Below, in pieces: positions 6,038 through 6,134 of a DNA stretch of 6,134 nucleotides (the first letter of the stretch is position 1; each line of letters starts with the position of its first letter). A program made the translations under genes and the position numbers. Origin of the DNA: Bacteroidota bacterium (GTDB taxonomy: Bacteria > Bacteroidota > Bacteroidia > Flavobacteriales > Flavobacteriaceae); assembly GCA_024280815.1 (NCBI GenBank), contig JAJRPL010000279.1:1-6134 (forward strand). Direction: 5' to 3'. The notes under the pieces are model-generated. The model saw only the letters and a list, made by a program, of their open reading frames with translations. It was not told where the DNA came from and made no database searches.

Positions 6038-6134
6038 ATGAAAACTAATAAAAAATTCAATCATTTACGATCATTAAAAACTAATGATGATGGAACGCTT
6101 TCAGAAGGTTTTACTTCACTTGAAGATTCTCAAA
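6038..6134 (+). CDS. Partial small ORF, possible peptide natural-product precursor (leader region)
   Basis: An ATG at 6038, 64 bases after the barrel gene, opens a frame of 32 codons that runs off the window. It begins MKTNKKFNHLRSLKTND and continues with GTLSEGFTSLEDSQ. It has a short basic start, no hydrophobic core (so no Sec signal peptide), a K-F-x-x-L-x-x-L-K spacing, and then an acidic, Gly/Ser-rich part. This composition recalls leader peptides of Bacteroidota ribosomally made, modified peptides, whose leaders often start MK..K.F..L..LK and end at a Gly-Gly. The core peptide and any GG site would lie outside the window, and no maturation enzyme is visible. Being on the same strand close behind the barrel gene, it may share its transcript. 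The ORF is likely real; the precursor reading is a weak inference from pattern only. Confidence 0.5.
   Translation, partial: MKTNKKFNHLRSLKTNDDGTLSEGFTSLEDSQ

Overview
The window looks like a piece of a low-GC Bacteroidota chromosome, most likely Flavobacteriaceae. Evidence: very AT-rich coding and intergenic DNA, TAnnTTTG-type -7 promoter elements, few Shine-Dalgarno sequences, an outer-membrane protein with the Bacteroidota order of carboxypeptidase-D-like domain, plug and OMP beta-barrel, and a degenerate copy of the 'GTCATTC...GAATCTC' intergenic repeat I recall from flavobacterial genomes. No species can be named from the sequence alone.

Layout. (1) 23-670: pdxH, pyridoxamine/pyridoxine 5'-phosphate oxidase, essentially complete. 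(2) 671-830: spacer with the degenerate dispersed repeat and a good -7 element for the next gene. (3) 831-2228: a two-gene operon of a SixA-type histidine phosphatase and a Ppx/GppA-family phosphatase, 12 bp apart; the second gene can only start at TTG. (4) 2302-2658, minus strand: a small XRE-type repressor-like protein with a C-terminal coiled coil, converging on the ppx gene. (5) 2659-2809: divergent regulatory region with a perfect 14-bp palindrome near the repressor gene and a TATATTTG -7 element facing the other way. (6) 2810-3490: a receiver plus LuxR-like HTH response regulator with no kinase in view, closed by a likely intrinsic terminator. (7) 3614-5973: a TonB-receptor-like outer-membrane beta-barrel protein split into two reading frames at a run of ten A. 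(8) 6038 to the window end: the start of a short hydrophilic ORF that resembles a leader of a Bacteroidota peptide natural-product precursor.

The left half (pdxH, sixA, ppx) is housekeeping: PLP cofactor supply and phosphate/polyphosphate or (p)ppGpp metabolism. The right half looks accessory: two regulators, an outer-membrane barrel protein whose expression may depend on a homopolymer, and a possible precursor peptide. The most interesting points are the A10 tract that separates the signal peptide and N-terminal domain from the plug and barrel, and the peptide-like ORF just downstream of it. No tRNA, rRNA, CRISPR array, insertion sequence or transposase was seen.
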